The notes under the pieces: model-generated | The model's input: only the letters and a program-made list of their open reading frames with translations | What the model was told of the DNA's origin: nothing | The model's database searches: none | Assembly (NCBI GenBank): GCA_965229645.1 | Contig: OZ245893.1 | Span: 930,001-994,000 of the forward strand | Source: CAXQZM01 sp965229645 | GTDB lineage: Bacteria > Pseudomonadota > Alphaproteobacteria > UBA7985 | DNA: 64,000 nucleotides | Reading direction: 5' to 3' | Shown: positions 43,782-52,634 of the stretch, one piece after another | How positions within the stretch are numbered: position 1 is the stretch's first letter | Layout of the letters: each line of letters opens with the position of its first letter | Program-made: the position numbers and the translations under genes

Positions 43782-45434
43782 ATGCATGTGCCACATCTTC
43801 CACGCCACCTGTTGGGAACTGGATACCGAGTGGTAGGCAAATTCGCATTGCCACGCTCCTATCTGTGGTCTATTTCCTTGGGAGCAATTTGGGCGATCTG
43901 GGCATGCTTGGCACTTATTTCTATCTTGGTCTCAACCCAAAATGCGGCCTATGTAAATGACAATCTTCATTGGGGCCTTGCGCTTCTACAGGGATATCAA
44001 TTTTGCGAGGGATGGGTGGCGTTTAAGGACCATGCCGTCGTCAGAGGCTATTTAGATTTTGCGATAAATTGTGCTATTGACGTGACCCTTGGAAGATCAT
44101 TCTGGGCTTATGCTTTAGTTTATCAAATTGTTTTTATATTCTCTCAACTTTTGTTGGCGTCAGCGGCGCGAAATTTTGGAGTTAATTGGTTTATTTGCGG
44201 AATTTCCTGCGTTTTACACTTAATTGCGTCTAACCATCTTCCTTATCCGTGGCCTGACTACATTTTTGCTTTTTGGTACTCTGTCCTTATTTTTCTTTTT
44301 TCGCTTTTTCCTCGTGAGAACCATAGATCATCTTATACTTTGTCTATTGCAATTGCAGTAGTGGTTTTTTTATGTGTTTTGAGTCGCATCTCTTCTGTGC
44401 CCATTATGCTTCTGACCTGTCTCATCTTTAGTTTGTATTACCGTGAGTATTTTAAGGAAACTCTGGTATCTCTTTCTACCCTATTTCTTTTAGTTATTAG
44501 CTTTGTCTTGTTTTTCTACATCGTCCATGATGTAACATATTCGGATATATTGGGAAACTTTCAAAATGTGAGACGCCTATTTAATGGATACGTAAGATCA
44601 CCGCTCCATCAGTTACAGGAATTTAGTGTCCAAGGCTTCCTAGTACCTGCTTTAGCCGTTCTTATTTCTAGCGTGTTTGGCCTTATCTATTCTGCAAAAC
44701 CTCGAATCGCATTATTTGGCTTGACTTTGAGTGTTGCCACACTTTGCCACAGCATCTTTGCCCATTTGCCTGACTATTTCCGTTTTCAACTTTTCACGCT
44801 CGGACTTTTGATCGGCCTCATTGTTCTTCTTCGAGACGCGTGGTTCACCATTCTAAACTCAAGCATGGAACAGTCTCGGCGGGTCGGTGCCATGTGCATC
44901 ATCTTAATGGCAATACTCATCCCACGATTTCACGATACGATCACAAACGCTGGTAGGTCTGGGCTGAATTTGGAAATTGAGATGGATACGGAGAGCGTTT
45001 TCCAGGCTTTACCAGAATTTCGGCAATTTGGCAAGTTCATCTCGTCAACGCCATCTCTATTTAGTCATCAGGAGCAACTTTTGGGATATTGCAAGAATGC
45101 GGATGGCGTAGCCAATTTTACCGTAGATTCTACCGCAACCCTCATTTGTGCAAACGCAGTAATCTTGGTTGAAAACACTCTAGCAGAAACCTTAGCTAAT
45201 TCATCTCGAAGCAACCTAAAGAATAGCGATACTGATAATCTGGCTACTATTATAACACTGGTGCCTTCAGGATCCCTCGTGCCAACCGAGTTTATTACAA
45301 GCTTAAAGTTCCCGGCAGAAATCACCCTTCTTAGCACTGTTAACTTGAGTACAGATGACGATCCATATATTCTAAGTCCTTTTTCTCAAACCGACATCTA
45401 TCTCGTCAAGGCGCTGGACTCAAAGAGTGGATAA
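43782..45434 (+). CDS. Unidentified multi-span membrane protein (glycan island)
   Basis: This 550-residue integral membrane protein has about 10-12 hydrophobic segments (about 25-47, 110-130, 145-165, 170-190, 195-215, 220-240, 275-300, 320-345) and an extracytoplasmic C-terminal third (about 390-550) with many Ser/Thr/Asn. Early NDNLHWGLALLQGYQ suggests a GT-C-type fold or a polymerase, but I do not recognise a family. Low GC links it to the genes that follow. The ATG lies about 245 bases after R4. Probably acts on a lipid-linked or surface sugar, by context only. Confidence 0.6.
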   Translation: MHVPHLPRHLLGTGYRVVGKFALPRSYLWSISLGAIWAIWACLALISILVSTQNAAYVNDNLHWGLALLQGYQFCEGWVAFKDHAVVRGYLDFAINCAIDVTLGRSFWAYALVYQIVFIFSQLLLASAARNFGVNWFICGISCVLHLIASNHLPYPWPDYIFAFWYSVLIFLFSLFPRENHRSSYTLSIAIAVVVFLCVLSRISSVPIMLLTCLIFSLYYREYFKETLVSLSTLFLLVISFVLFFYIVHDVTYSDILGNFQNVRRLFNGYVRSPLHQLQEFSVQGFLVPALAVLISSVFGLIYSAKPRIALFGLTLSVATLCHSIFAHLPDYFRFQLFTLGLLIGLIVLLRDAWFTILNSSMEQSRRVGAMCIILMAILIPRFHDTITNAGRSGLNLEIEMDTESVFQALPEFRQFGKFISSTPSLFSHQEQLLGYCKNADGVANFTVDSTATLICANAVILVENTLAETLANSSRSNLKNSDTDNLATIITLVPSGSLVPTEFITSLKFPAEITLLSTVNLSTDDDPYILSPFSQTDIYLVKALDSKSG

Positions 45435-45581
45435 ATCTGAAAGATTTTTGAGTATGTTCCAAGGTATTTTCATTTTGATGGGCGTACGAGGATTTCCCTC
45501 GCGAAGTTCTTTCAAAGGCGCAGCTATAAAGGCTGACTGTCGGCTCCGTCTCGTTCAAGTTTCCGTGCGATAGTAAACTCA

Positions 45582-47366
45582 ATGCTTACGAGAAGTGCTG
45601 GATATCTGTATCGCGGTGAAATTGGCAACGTGATCTGGTTGTCACTAAATGCAATATTCGCGGCTTTCACCGTGTTGATTCTGCTGGTGGCCCCTGCGTC
45701 TGGCTTTAGCTTACGGGCGCTTATCATGGCGTTGATCTCGCAGGGCTTGGTTGCCGCCATTGGTTTACTGGCCGCCCTAAGGTGGAAATTCGCGGTGGGG
45801 AATGAGCACGAAGCTACATCGGCGCGTGTCCGCGCTCTGGTTCTTTATCTGCTCTGGGGCGGGTTTGTCGGGGGTCTATTTTTTTTCTTCTACATGAGCA
45901 GTTGGTTAATCGGGCTTTACATGCCCCTGGATATGTACGGCCAATTGATGAGCGGCAGCCTAGCGCATGACACTGGTTTCCATGTGGTTTTGATCCAATC
46001 AATCATGGATACTGGCATCCCCAGCCTGCATTTACATGGTTCGCCTCTGGTGGGCTATCATCTAGGCACGCACTATTTCGACGCGGCGCTATTTACGCTC
46101 TTAAACCTCGACCCTTTTGAATTTTACGGCCCTGCGCAGCTTGCAAAAGTGGGCCCAGCACTTGCCGCCCTCGCTTTTGTCTGCCTTTGGGTAACCCAAG
46201 GCAGAGCTTGGTGGCAATTTGCCTTAGTGTTCTTTCTTAGTTGCGGTGTTTTACTCAACACCTGGCATGTTGTCTTGTCCCACGGCCTTTGGTTGCCCGT
46301 TGTTACCAGCTTACTTGCCTGGCCATGGGTTTGCAGTCTGATCTATGAGCCGCTAAGGCTGCGTACAGGCTTGATATATGTTGTTTTCTGCGCCTTCCTC
46401 CTATTCGGGAAGGCAAGCCACGGGCTCGCCTTTGCAACCGTCGTTGGCATGGTGCTGTTTCTACAAAGTTACAGAAACTGGCGAATTTACGTAATCGGTG
46501 GTGTGATGCTTTTCGTACTTCTAGTTTACTCAGCTTGGGCATCCCAAAGTGGTGACCGCTCGGGCGGCGGGCAACTAATGCTTGGGGAGCTGAGCTACCA
46601 AGCGCATACGGGGGTGTTAGCGACAGCGGGCCTGATCTATGCAATGGCAAGGCCCGAGGCGCGCAGGCACTGGACGCTGTTCGCCGCGTGCTTGGTTGTG
46701 CTTGCCTTGTTCTCGCTCTTTCTTCCGCTAATTGTGACAACGGATGTTGGTGACCTGGGGTATTTTGGAATGGCGTTGCTATTCATCACCTGGATTATGT
46801 TCATCAATGTGTGGTTTCACAGAGGGCGGGCCTGGGCCTGGGCCTGGCCAAGGACGGAAGGTTGGCCCGTCAAATCGGCCTGGACTATCGGCTGGTTCTG
46901 CCTAGCGTTGGTCGTCCAAAACGCCGCTGGAAAGGTCGGCAAGCTTGACAATTTTTCTGAGCGAATTCCTCACCTCAACGCATACCTCACTGGGCATCAG
47001 CGAGCTAACGTGAAGCAAGGCAGCATTGACGCCATAAGGGACTATCGGCAAGCAAACACAAAAGGTTATGGCAGTTCAGAACGGCTCTTTTTATCCAAAA
47101 GTCAGTGGGTGGCGCTGAGCCGAAGCTTCGTCAAGGAGGGGAGATCCGACTGGCACGGCGCTATCCTGGCACAGGCGATCCTACGGACGCGATTTATATA
47201 TGGTGTGCCTAAAGATACAACATCCTATGGCTTTGCAGGCTATGATGCCCCTACACACTGGGTAGAAGAGGCCCCTGGCTCGCACGCAGTATGTCCAGCG
47301 TCTGGTAGTGAGGACTTTACGCTAACCCAAGCCCTAAGTTGCGCCACCCATAAGATGGATACTTAG
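45582..47366 (+). CDS. Unidentified multi-span membrane protein (glycan island)
   Basis: This 594-residue protein has around 12 spans (for example about 20-40, 45-65, 90-110, 190-250, 275-330) and a conserved-looking periplasmic loop HDTGFHVVLIQSIMDTGIPS (about 130-149) rich in His and Asp, as in GT-C glycosyltransferases. The C-terminal 130 residues are soluble. I do not recognise the family. It is separated from the SDR gene by only 50 bases. A role in transferring or polymerising surface sugars is inferred from its neighbours. Confidence 0.6.
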   Translation: MLTRSAGYLYRGEIGNVIWLSLNAIFAAFTVLILLVAPASGFSLRALIMALISQGLVAAIGLLAALRWKFAVGNEHEATSARVRALVLYLLWGGFVGGLFFFFYMSSWLIGLYMPLDMYGQLMSGSLAHDTGFHVVLIQSIMDTGIPSLHLHGSPLVGYHLGTHYFDAALFTLLNLDPFEFYGPAQLAKVGPALAALAFVCLWVTQGRAWWQFALVFFLSCGVLLNTWHVVLSHGLWLPVVTSLLAWPWVCSLIYEPLRLRTGLIYVVFCAFLLFGKASHGLAFATVVGMVLFLQSYRNWRIYVIGGVMLFVLLVYSAWASQSGDRSGGGQLMLGELSYQAHTGVLATAGLIYAMARPEARRHWTLFAACLVVLALFSLFLPLIVTTDVGDLGYFGMALLFITWIMFINVWFHRGRAWAWAWPRTEGWPVKSAWTIGWFCLALVVQNAAGKVGKLDNFSERIPHLNAYLTGHQRANVKQGSIDAIRDYRQANTKGYGSSERLFLSKSQWVALSRSFVKEGRSDWHGAILAQAILRTRFIYGVPKDTTSYGFAGYDAPTHWVEEAPGSHAVCPASGSEDFTLTQALSCATHKMDT

Positions 47367-47416
47367 CTTATGACAAGCACCTATTTGATCGACGCGAAAT
47401 CAAGAGATGAACGCCG

Positions 47417-48166
47417 ATGGAAAGTTGCCCAATGGTGACACATCCAAACCGATCAACGGCAATCGTGACTGGCACTTCTCGAGGAATTGGGGAGGCAATT
47501 GCTTCAAGACTCTTGAACAACGGTTGGCGCGTCTTCGGCGTGTCGAACCACACGCAATCTGACAACTTACTGAGCGAAAGAGACTATCAACAGATTAGTG
47601 CAGACCTCTCAAAAACCGATGAGGTTGCCCGTATTGTCGAAACCACGCTAGAATCCGCAGAGAGCATCAATGTCCTTGTAAACTGTGCGGGGGTCATTGC
47701 ACGCAACGCGACGCTCGACCATAGCGTTTCAGACTGGGGACGAGTATTGCAAATTAACCTTACGGCTGCCTATCAGCTATGCCAGAGCGCCCTTCCGTCT
47801 ATGATGGAAAATGGCGGTGGTTCGATTGTTAATATTGCATCGCAAATGGCTTTTATGCCCCATATCGGAGCGTCGCCTAGCTATGAAGTGTCGAAGGCTG
47901 GCCTTGTCGCGTTGACACGCCACCTTGCCGAAGAATTCGGACCTCAAGGCATACGGTCGAACTCCGTTTCCCCTGGGTCGATCGCAACTGGTTTACAAAA
48001 TGATATGAACTCTGAGGTATGGCAGCAGATAAGGTCTAAAATACCCATGAGGCGACTCGGATTACCCGATGAAGTGGCAAAAGTCGTTATGACTTTGGTG
48101 TCAGATGCGGGCTCCTATATCAATGGTGCCGATATTTCGGTCAATGGCGGCTCTTTGATGCGATGA
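47417..48166 (+). CDS. Short-chain dehydrogenase/reductase (FabG-like)
   Basis: The 249-residue Rossmann enzyme has the cofactor motif TGTSRGIG, NCAG, the catalytic Ser around NIASQMAFM, and YxxxK in SYEVSK. It resembles 3-oxoacyl-ACP reductases; in this island it may reduce a keto-sugar or an acyl decoration. Its stop overlaps the FkbM gene (ATGA), implying a shared transcript. A start five codons later (MVTHP) is an alternative. Confidence 0.82.
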   Translation: MESCPMVTHPNRSTAIVTGTSRGIGEAIASRLLNNGWRVFGVSNHTQSDNLLSERDYQQISADLSKTDEVARIVETTLESAESINVLVNCAGVIARNATLDHSVSDWGRVLQINLTAAYQLCQSALPSMMENGGGSIVNIASQMAFMPHIGASPSYEVSKAGLVALTRHLAEEFGPQGIRSNSVSPGSIATGLQNDMNSEVWQQIRSKIPMRRLGLPDEVAKVVMTLVSDAGSYINGADISVNGGSLMR

Positions 48167-49263
48167 CAACGAATTTCAACCATCTATGTGTTGATGCCTC
48201 TGTCGCGGCAAAACGAGATGTACGGATTGAAAGGCTTCTATCGGGCAACTTTCCAGTCTTCCTTTTCGGTGCAAACAAATTTGCCCTTTCCTTGGCCCAA
48301 TACGCCAACCCCGTTGCTATCGTTGATGATTTTCTTTCCTGCAACAGCATTGAAGGATTGGATGTCATTCGCTCCTCAGATTTGCCACGCCATTGTATTG
48401 TAGTGAACTGTGTGGTTGGAGTTCGGGCCCTCACCGCAAATCGTGCAATTCAGAAGCATGTTTCAGAAAATTATATCGTCTCATATTTTGAATTATTGCG
48501 GAGCAACAAATTCGATCTTCCTGATGTTCTGGAATACGCAAGAACTTTTGAATATCTCGCCGCGAACTCAGAAGTTTGGACGCGTCTGTTCGATTCCCTA
48601 GAGACGCAAGTATGTCGCGAAACCTTACTAAAGCTCACCCGATTTTATCATTCTGGGAGCTTGAGCGAACTAGAAGGATTTACTGATCGCCAAGGCGAGC
48701 AATACTTCGACATATTTGCTAAAAACGCTCTAAATCAAGGTGTGTTTTTCGATGTAGGGGCTTTTGACGGACAGACATCCCTCCAGTACATGGACATTGA
48801 TCAGAATTTTCAGAGTATTCACATCTTCGAACCAGTTCCTGACAATATGAAGGTTTGTGAACTTAACTTGCTAGATGTTGACACGGTTTCTTTCCACCAG
48901 CTAGCCGCCTCTAATAAGGGCGGTCAGACCCCTTTTTCCGCAAACGGAACAGCGAGCACTAATGATATTGCAGGCGACTTAGAAGTAAACCTTGCCTCCA
49001 TAGACTCCCTGAACCTAGGGAAATGCACTTTTCTCAAACTGGATACCGAGGGCGCAGAACTATCGGTTCTTCAGGGCGCGAGGGAACTCATAAGAGCCAA
49101 TCGCCCCATCGTCGCAATTGCGGTGTACCACAAGGCCTCGGATTACATAGAACTGTTTGCGTTCCTCAAAAAAAACTTGCCCGACCATAAGGTCTATTTT
49201 CGACACTACACAGAAGGTTCGACAGAAACCGTGATGTACTTTGTCCCTGAGCATATTTCATGA
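48163..49263 (+). CDS. FkbM-family methyltransferase with N-terminal extension
   Basis: The 366-residue protein has a SAM-binding FkbM domain in its C-terminal half: FFDVGAFDGQTS (about 198-209), HIFEPVPDNM and LKLDTEGAELSVLQGARE. The first ~170 residues form another alpha/beta domain (FPVFLFGANKFALSLAQYANP), as in enzymes that also bind sugar nucleotides. FkbM enzymes O-methylate sugars or antibiotics. The stop overlaps the next gene (ATGA). Confidence 0.8.
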   Translation: MTTNFNHLCVDASVAAKRDVRIERLLSGNFPVFLFGANKFALSLAQYANPVAIVDDFLSCNSIEGLDVIRSSDLPRHCIVVNCVVGVRALTANRAIQKHVSENYIVSYFELLRSNKFDLPDVLEYARTFEYLAANSEVWTRLFDSLETQVCRETLLKLTRFYHSGSLSELEGFTDRQGEQYFDIFAKNALNQGVFFDVGAFDGQTSLQYMDIDQNFQSIHIFEPVPDNMKVCELNLLDVDTVSFHQLAASNKGGQTPFSANGTASTNDIAGDLEVNLASIDSLNLGKCTFLKLDTEGAELSVLQGARELIRANRPIVAIAVYHKASDYIELFAFLKKNLPDHKVYFRHYTEGSTETVMYFVPEHIS

Positions 49264-50192
49264 AGCTAAGTGTTGTCTCCACCCTTTATCAATCCGAACT
49301 TCACTTGGAGGAGTTTGTACATCGCGTGGCCCAACAACTCTCTTGTTTTAAGGACGACGAGTGGGAGTTAATCTTGGTAAACGATGGATCACCAGACAAT
49401 AGCTTAGCGTTGGCAAAGTTACTTATTCGCAAATTCAAGCAAATTTCTGTAGTGAATCTCTCGCGAAACTTTGGACACCACATTGCTATTATGGAAGGAC
49501 TTCGGCAGTCACAGGGTGAACGAGTGTTTCTCATTGATTCTGATTTAGAGGAGCCCCCAGAGTGTTACAATGATTTGACGATTGCCCTAGAGCGCGACGG
49601 ATCAGAATGCGCCTTCGGGGTGCAAGAGGTTCGCCGCGGTGGAGCATTATCACGTTTCTTAGGAAATTCAGTATACCGTGTTATGAGTTTACTTTCCGAG
49701 GTTGATATCCCAAGAAACCTTATGACAGCGAGGCTCATGACTCGAAAGTTTGTTAACGCTGTCAATCTCTATGAGGAACGAAACTTATCAATTGGTGTTA
49801 TATGGGCAAGTGTTGGGTTTAAGCAATCCAAAGTGAAAATTGTCAAGTCAACAGGATCAGAAACTACATATGGGTTTTTTAAGAAATCGAAAGTGTTTAT
49901 AGACACAGTGGTCTCTAGTGGGTCCATTTTGTTGAGCGTTGTTTCTTTGTTAGGCTTGATCCTATTTGTGGCAAGCCTGTTCTTTCTCTCCTTTATTTTC
50001 TTGCGCTGGATATTTCTCGGGAGTGAAATAGCCGGCTGGATATCAACCATTATGTTCTTGGGCCTCTTATCAGGCTTTCAGATATTCTCGATCGGTCTGA
50101 TTGGCCTTTACGTCGGCCGGATCATGAAAGAAGTGAATCAGAGGCCTCGCGCCCTGGTAGCAGAGATTTGGTCTGCTTCGAATGTCGAATAG
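49260..50192 (+). CDS. Family 2 glycosyltransferase, GtrB-like (prenyl-phosphate sugar)
   Basis: The 310-residue enzyme has the GT-A start VVSTLYQSE, VNDGSPDNS, the metal-binding DSDLEEPPE, and two C-terminal membrane spans (about 220-245 and 260-285), as in GtrB or dolichol-phosphate sugar synthases. It should transfer a sugar to undecaprenyl phosphate. A GtrA-like flippase is encoded two genes later. It overlaps the ATP-grasp gene by 11 bases. Confidence 0.85.
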   Translation: MKLSVVSTLYQSELHLEEFVHRVAQQLSCFKDDEWELILVNDGSPDNSLALAKLLIRKFKQISVVNLSRNFGHHIAIMEGLRQSQGERVFLIDSDLEEPPECYNDLTIALERDGSECAFGVQEVRRGGALSRFLGNSVYRVMSLLSEVDIPRNLMTARLMTRKFVNAVNLYEERNLSIGVIWASVGFKQSKVKIVKSTGSETTYGFFKKSKVFIDTVVSSGSILLSVVSLLGLILFVASLFFLSFIFLRWIFLGSEIAGWISTIMFLGLLSGFQIFSIGLIGLYVGRIMKEVNQRPRALVAEIWSASNVE

Positions 50193-51318
50193 TTGGGCAC
50201 TTATTACTGGCGGAAGCCATTCAGAAATACCGCTTGTCAAGGCGGCACGGCGTCTGGGTCATCGGGTGGCGACGCTTGGCGCCGATGCACGCGGTGCCGC
50301 CCATCAGATTTCTGATAGGGCAATTATAAGAGATTTTTCAGCGCCAAGGAACATCACGGACGCAATGAGCGATCTCGAACCTGCCGCCGTAATCCCTGGA
50401 TGCAATGACTATAGCTATCTAGCTTGCGCCCAGGCAGTGGCTGAAGCTGGAAAGACGAATAATTATGGCTTTGATCCCCCAGAAGTGGCCATAAGGCTAC
50501 ATCACAAAGACAGATTTAGACAGATGCAAATTGAGGCCAACTTGCCTCACATCAAATCCATGGTCATCGATGATCAAGCTTATGGGGAACTCGGTCTGAG
50601 TGAGTTAAAGTTTCCACTTATTGTGAAACCAGTTGACCTAAGCGGTGGCAAAGGTATTAAAAAAGTCACCGACCTAATTGATTTGCAGATGGCCTTAGAA
50701 TGGGCGTTTAGGGACACTCGCGCCGAGAGAGTAGTGGTTGAAGAATACCTGGACGGTTCCCATCACAGTCTCTTCCTATTACAGGTCAATGGTGAAGCCC
50801 TCTTCACCTATTTTGCAGATGAGTATTTCTGCAAACACGCACCTTTCCTGGTATGTGGAGCCTACACCACAACAGGCTTGCCTTCCAATGTTCAGCAATC
50901 CGTTATTGACGATACTCTGAAAATCGCAAGGGTTATGCCACTTGTTGATGGCCTGATTCACATCCAATTTGTTTGGAACGAGGGTTCGAAACCAGTTATC
51001 ATTGAAGCAACACGGCGCCCGCCAGGAGACTTATTTCTTGAACTCGTCGAACGATGCAGTGACCTGCGCGTCCTAAACACTCTTATTGGCTTTCATGGTG
51101 GCAAGCCAAATGAGCCTTTAGACTCAGTCGCGTTCAAACACAACAAGGCAGCGCGCATTTTGCGTCACTGCATTTGGGCAAATTCCAACGACCCCCTAGG
51201 TGTGGACTTACGTTCTACAGATACAAGCCTTGCCACAACAGGTTCTGGAGGAGAATTTGAAAAGCGCGCCATCATATTCCGTCCCTTTGACACACAGCCA
51301 GATATCCCAGGGCGATAA
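50182..51318 (+). CDS. ATP-grasp ligase
   Basis: The 378-residue enzyme has the ATP-grasp core: FPLIVKPVDLSGGKGIKKV (about 148-166), VVVEEYLDGSHHS, and the metal site HIQFVWNEGSKPVIIEATRRPPGD. Such ligases form C-N bonds by acyl phosphates, for example attaching an amino acid to another group. Beside sugar-modifying genes it may add an amino-acyl decoration to the glycan. The N-terminal fold (ALITGGSHSEIPLVKAARRL) resembles CarB/PurK-like pre-ATP-grasp domains. Substrate unknown. Confidence 0.78.
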   Translation: MSNSWALITGGSHSEIPLVKAARRLGHRVATLGADARGAAHQISDRAIIRDFSAPRNITDAMSDLEPAAVIPGCNDYSYLACAQAVAEAGKTNNYGFDPPEVAIRLHHKDRFRQMQIEANLPHIKSMVIDDQAYGELGLSELKFPLIVKPVDLSGGKGIKKVTDLIDLQMALEWAFRDTRAERVVVEEYLDGSHHSLFLLQVNGEALFTYFADEYFCKHAPFLVCGAYTTTGLPSNVQQSVIDDTLKIARVMPLVDGLIHIQFVWNEGSKPVIIEATRRPPGDLFLELVERCSDLRVLNTLIGFHGGKPNEPLDSVAFKHNKAARILRHCIWANSNDPLGVDLRSTDTSLATTGSGGEFEKRAIIFRPFDTQPDIPGR

Positions 51319-51321
51319 ACT

Positions 51322-51699
51322 ATGATCCGTCAGGTTGTTCAATATGGCTTCGTCTCTTTTTTAGCAAATGGCTCTGGACTGGGCGCAACTTGGGTAACCT
51401 TATCCGTGGGACGTCCTATTGAAGCAGGAATGTTCATGGGTTTTATAGTCGCTACTCTCATTGCCCATCACTTGAATCGCAGTTGGACCTTTTGTGATAG
51501 CGGGAACTACATAGCCTCTCTTGGCAGATACTATCTAAGTAATTTGGTGCTGCTTGCGATACAGGTTGGCGTTGCATCAATTCTTGTTCGCGGTTATGGT
51601 TTTCCGTCTTTTGCGACAGCTTGCGCTGTGTTAGCAGTAGTGGGTGTGCTTGGATATGTGGTCACGCGCTGGTTTGCATTTTTGAAACGTGAAGAATAG
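51322..51699 (+). CDS. GtrA-like membrane protein (flippase)
   Basis: The 125-residue protein has four membrane spans (about 7-25, 38-55, 72-90, 97-117) and the TxFxxx-type cytoplasmic loop HHLNRSWTFCDSG, as in GtrA proteins that flip undecaprenyl-phosphate sugars. It starts three bases after the ATP-grasp stop and closes the island. With the GtrB-like enzyme it forms a conventional glucosylation pair. Confidence 0.82.
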   Translation: MIRQVVQYGFVSFLANGSGLGATWVTLSVGRPIEAGMFMGFIVATLIAHHLNRSWTFCDSGNYIASLGRYYLSNLVLLAIQVGVASILVRGYGFPSFATACAVLAVVGVLGYVVTRWFAFLKREE

Positions 51700-51755
51700 T
51701 GAAAGCTGCCGCCTGACGGCGGTAGCATCTGGTTTGGAGTGCGACTCCAAATAGT
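51700..51755 (+). terminator. Two hairpins after the glycan island
   Basis: GCTGCCGCC/GGCGGTAGC around TGA (about 51706-51727), then TTTGGAGT/ACTCCAAA around GCG (about 51733-51752). No T-run follows, so they mark an operon end but may act with Rho or as mRNA 3' ends. Confidence 0.5.
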
Positions 51756-51823
51756 TTAGGATGACGTCATCGTTGATGTCACCACTTGTTGTTGAAAAAT
51801 GACCCCTAACCCAGAAGGTGACT

Positions 51824-51962
51824 ATACCAGCGGCGATTTAGAATGTCTCTTATGTTCGCTGGTATAGGGCCGCGACTGCGGCCCCTAGATAAGCTAAGAA
51901 AGCGCCTTAGAGTAAAGCGAGGGCCCCGTCGGAGGCGAAACGCGAAGCGTTTCTGCCGTGAG
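51824..51962 (+). repeat. Structured MITE-like repeat, copy R5 (3'-truncated)
   Basis: It begins ATACCAGCGGCG with the 42-nt hairpin closing on CGCTGGTATA, continues through the GGGCCGCGACTGCGGCCCC block and the GAAACGC/GCGTTTC palindrome, then ends at ctgccgtgag where other copies continue with acacaaaacgg. The right hairpin is lost. No 48-bp unit is present. Confidence 0.75.
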
Positions 51963-52229
51963 GACCTTAAGGCCAATCTGCCTAAGCGCCCTGCCCATGC
52001 CCCGATAGACATAGCTGCCAGGCCCATCCCCCGCGCGAACAAGCCAAGGCGCTGCTCCCCAGCCGAGATTTTCATTGCGCCCTGTCTTTGGATTTCCAGG
52101 CGCGTCGCTTGGGGTGTGAAACAGGAGGTACAACACCAGGGGGTGTCGGTATATAAAAGATCCAGGGGGTGTTGGTATATAAAAGATATTGTGCTGGGCG
52201 ACCTATGCGCCGCCCAGCACGGGCAATTG
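51963..52229. other. Non-coding interval with a 26-bp direct repeat
   Basis: Two tandem units of 26 bp (52136-52161 and 52162-52187), ccagggggtgtcggtat and ccagggggtgttggtat, each ending in ataaaagat, differ at one base. The rest (51963-52130) shows no clear gene; a weak minus-strand frame starting near 52075 (MKISAGEQRLG) has no support. Confidence 0.6.
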
Positions 52230-52604
52230 TTAGGCGCCGAGATAGTGATGCGCGGCGATCAATACCGCAATGATGACCAGTTCGACCAGCAAAGGGGGCA
52301 CGACGGCTTGATCGAAGCCATCGGCAAGGAGGCCGACCACGCGTCCAGCCGCCACGGCACCAAGCAGCAGTGCCACTGCCAAAAAGCCGAGGGTCTCACC
52401 CGACGCCAGGCCATAGACCAGCAGGGCGACACTGGCGATGAAGAGCCCGCCGATCAGGGAACGAATGGTGTTAAGGCCCGCCACGCCGATCGGTTCAATC
52501 GCGAAGTTTTTGACCATACGGCGGGGGGCGAACATGGACATGGTGCCGAGGCCAAGCAGCATGGCGGTGGCGAGGCCGACGAGGATTTGAAGGGTGAGTT
52601 GCAT
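52230..52604 (-). CDS. DUF4345-like small membrane protein
   Basis: The 124-residue protein has four membrane spans (about 4-25, 45-65, 70-88, 103-120), beginning MQLTLQILVGLATAMLLGLG. It resembles DUF4345 proteins, whose function is unknown. It follows the SDR gene by 30 bases on the same strand, so the two probably form an operon under the divergent LysR regulator. Confidence 0.7.
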   Translation of the reverse strand: MQLTLQILVGLATAMLLGLGTMSMFAPRRMVKNFAIEPIGVAGLNTIRSLIGGLFIASVALLVYGLASGETLGFLAVALLLGAVAAGRVVGLLADGFDQAVVPPLLVELVIIAVLIAAHHYLGA

Positions 52605-52634
52605 CTTTAAAGTCTCCTTTGAAGGTTGGGGGGA

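Noticed and set aside
51963..52075. Possible gene remnant beginning MKISAGEQRLG on the minus strand
   Set aside because: It runs into repeat R5, has no ribosome site and matches no family I recognise.
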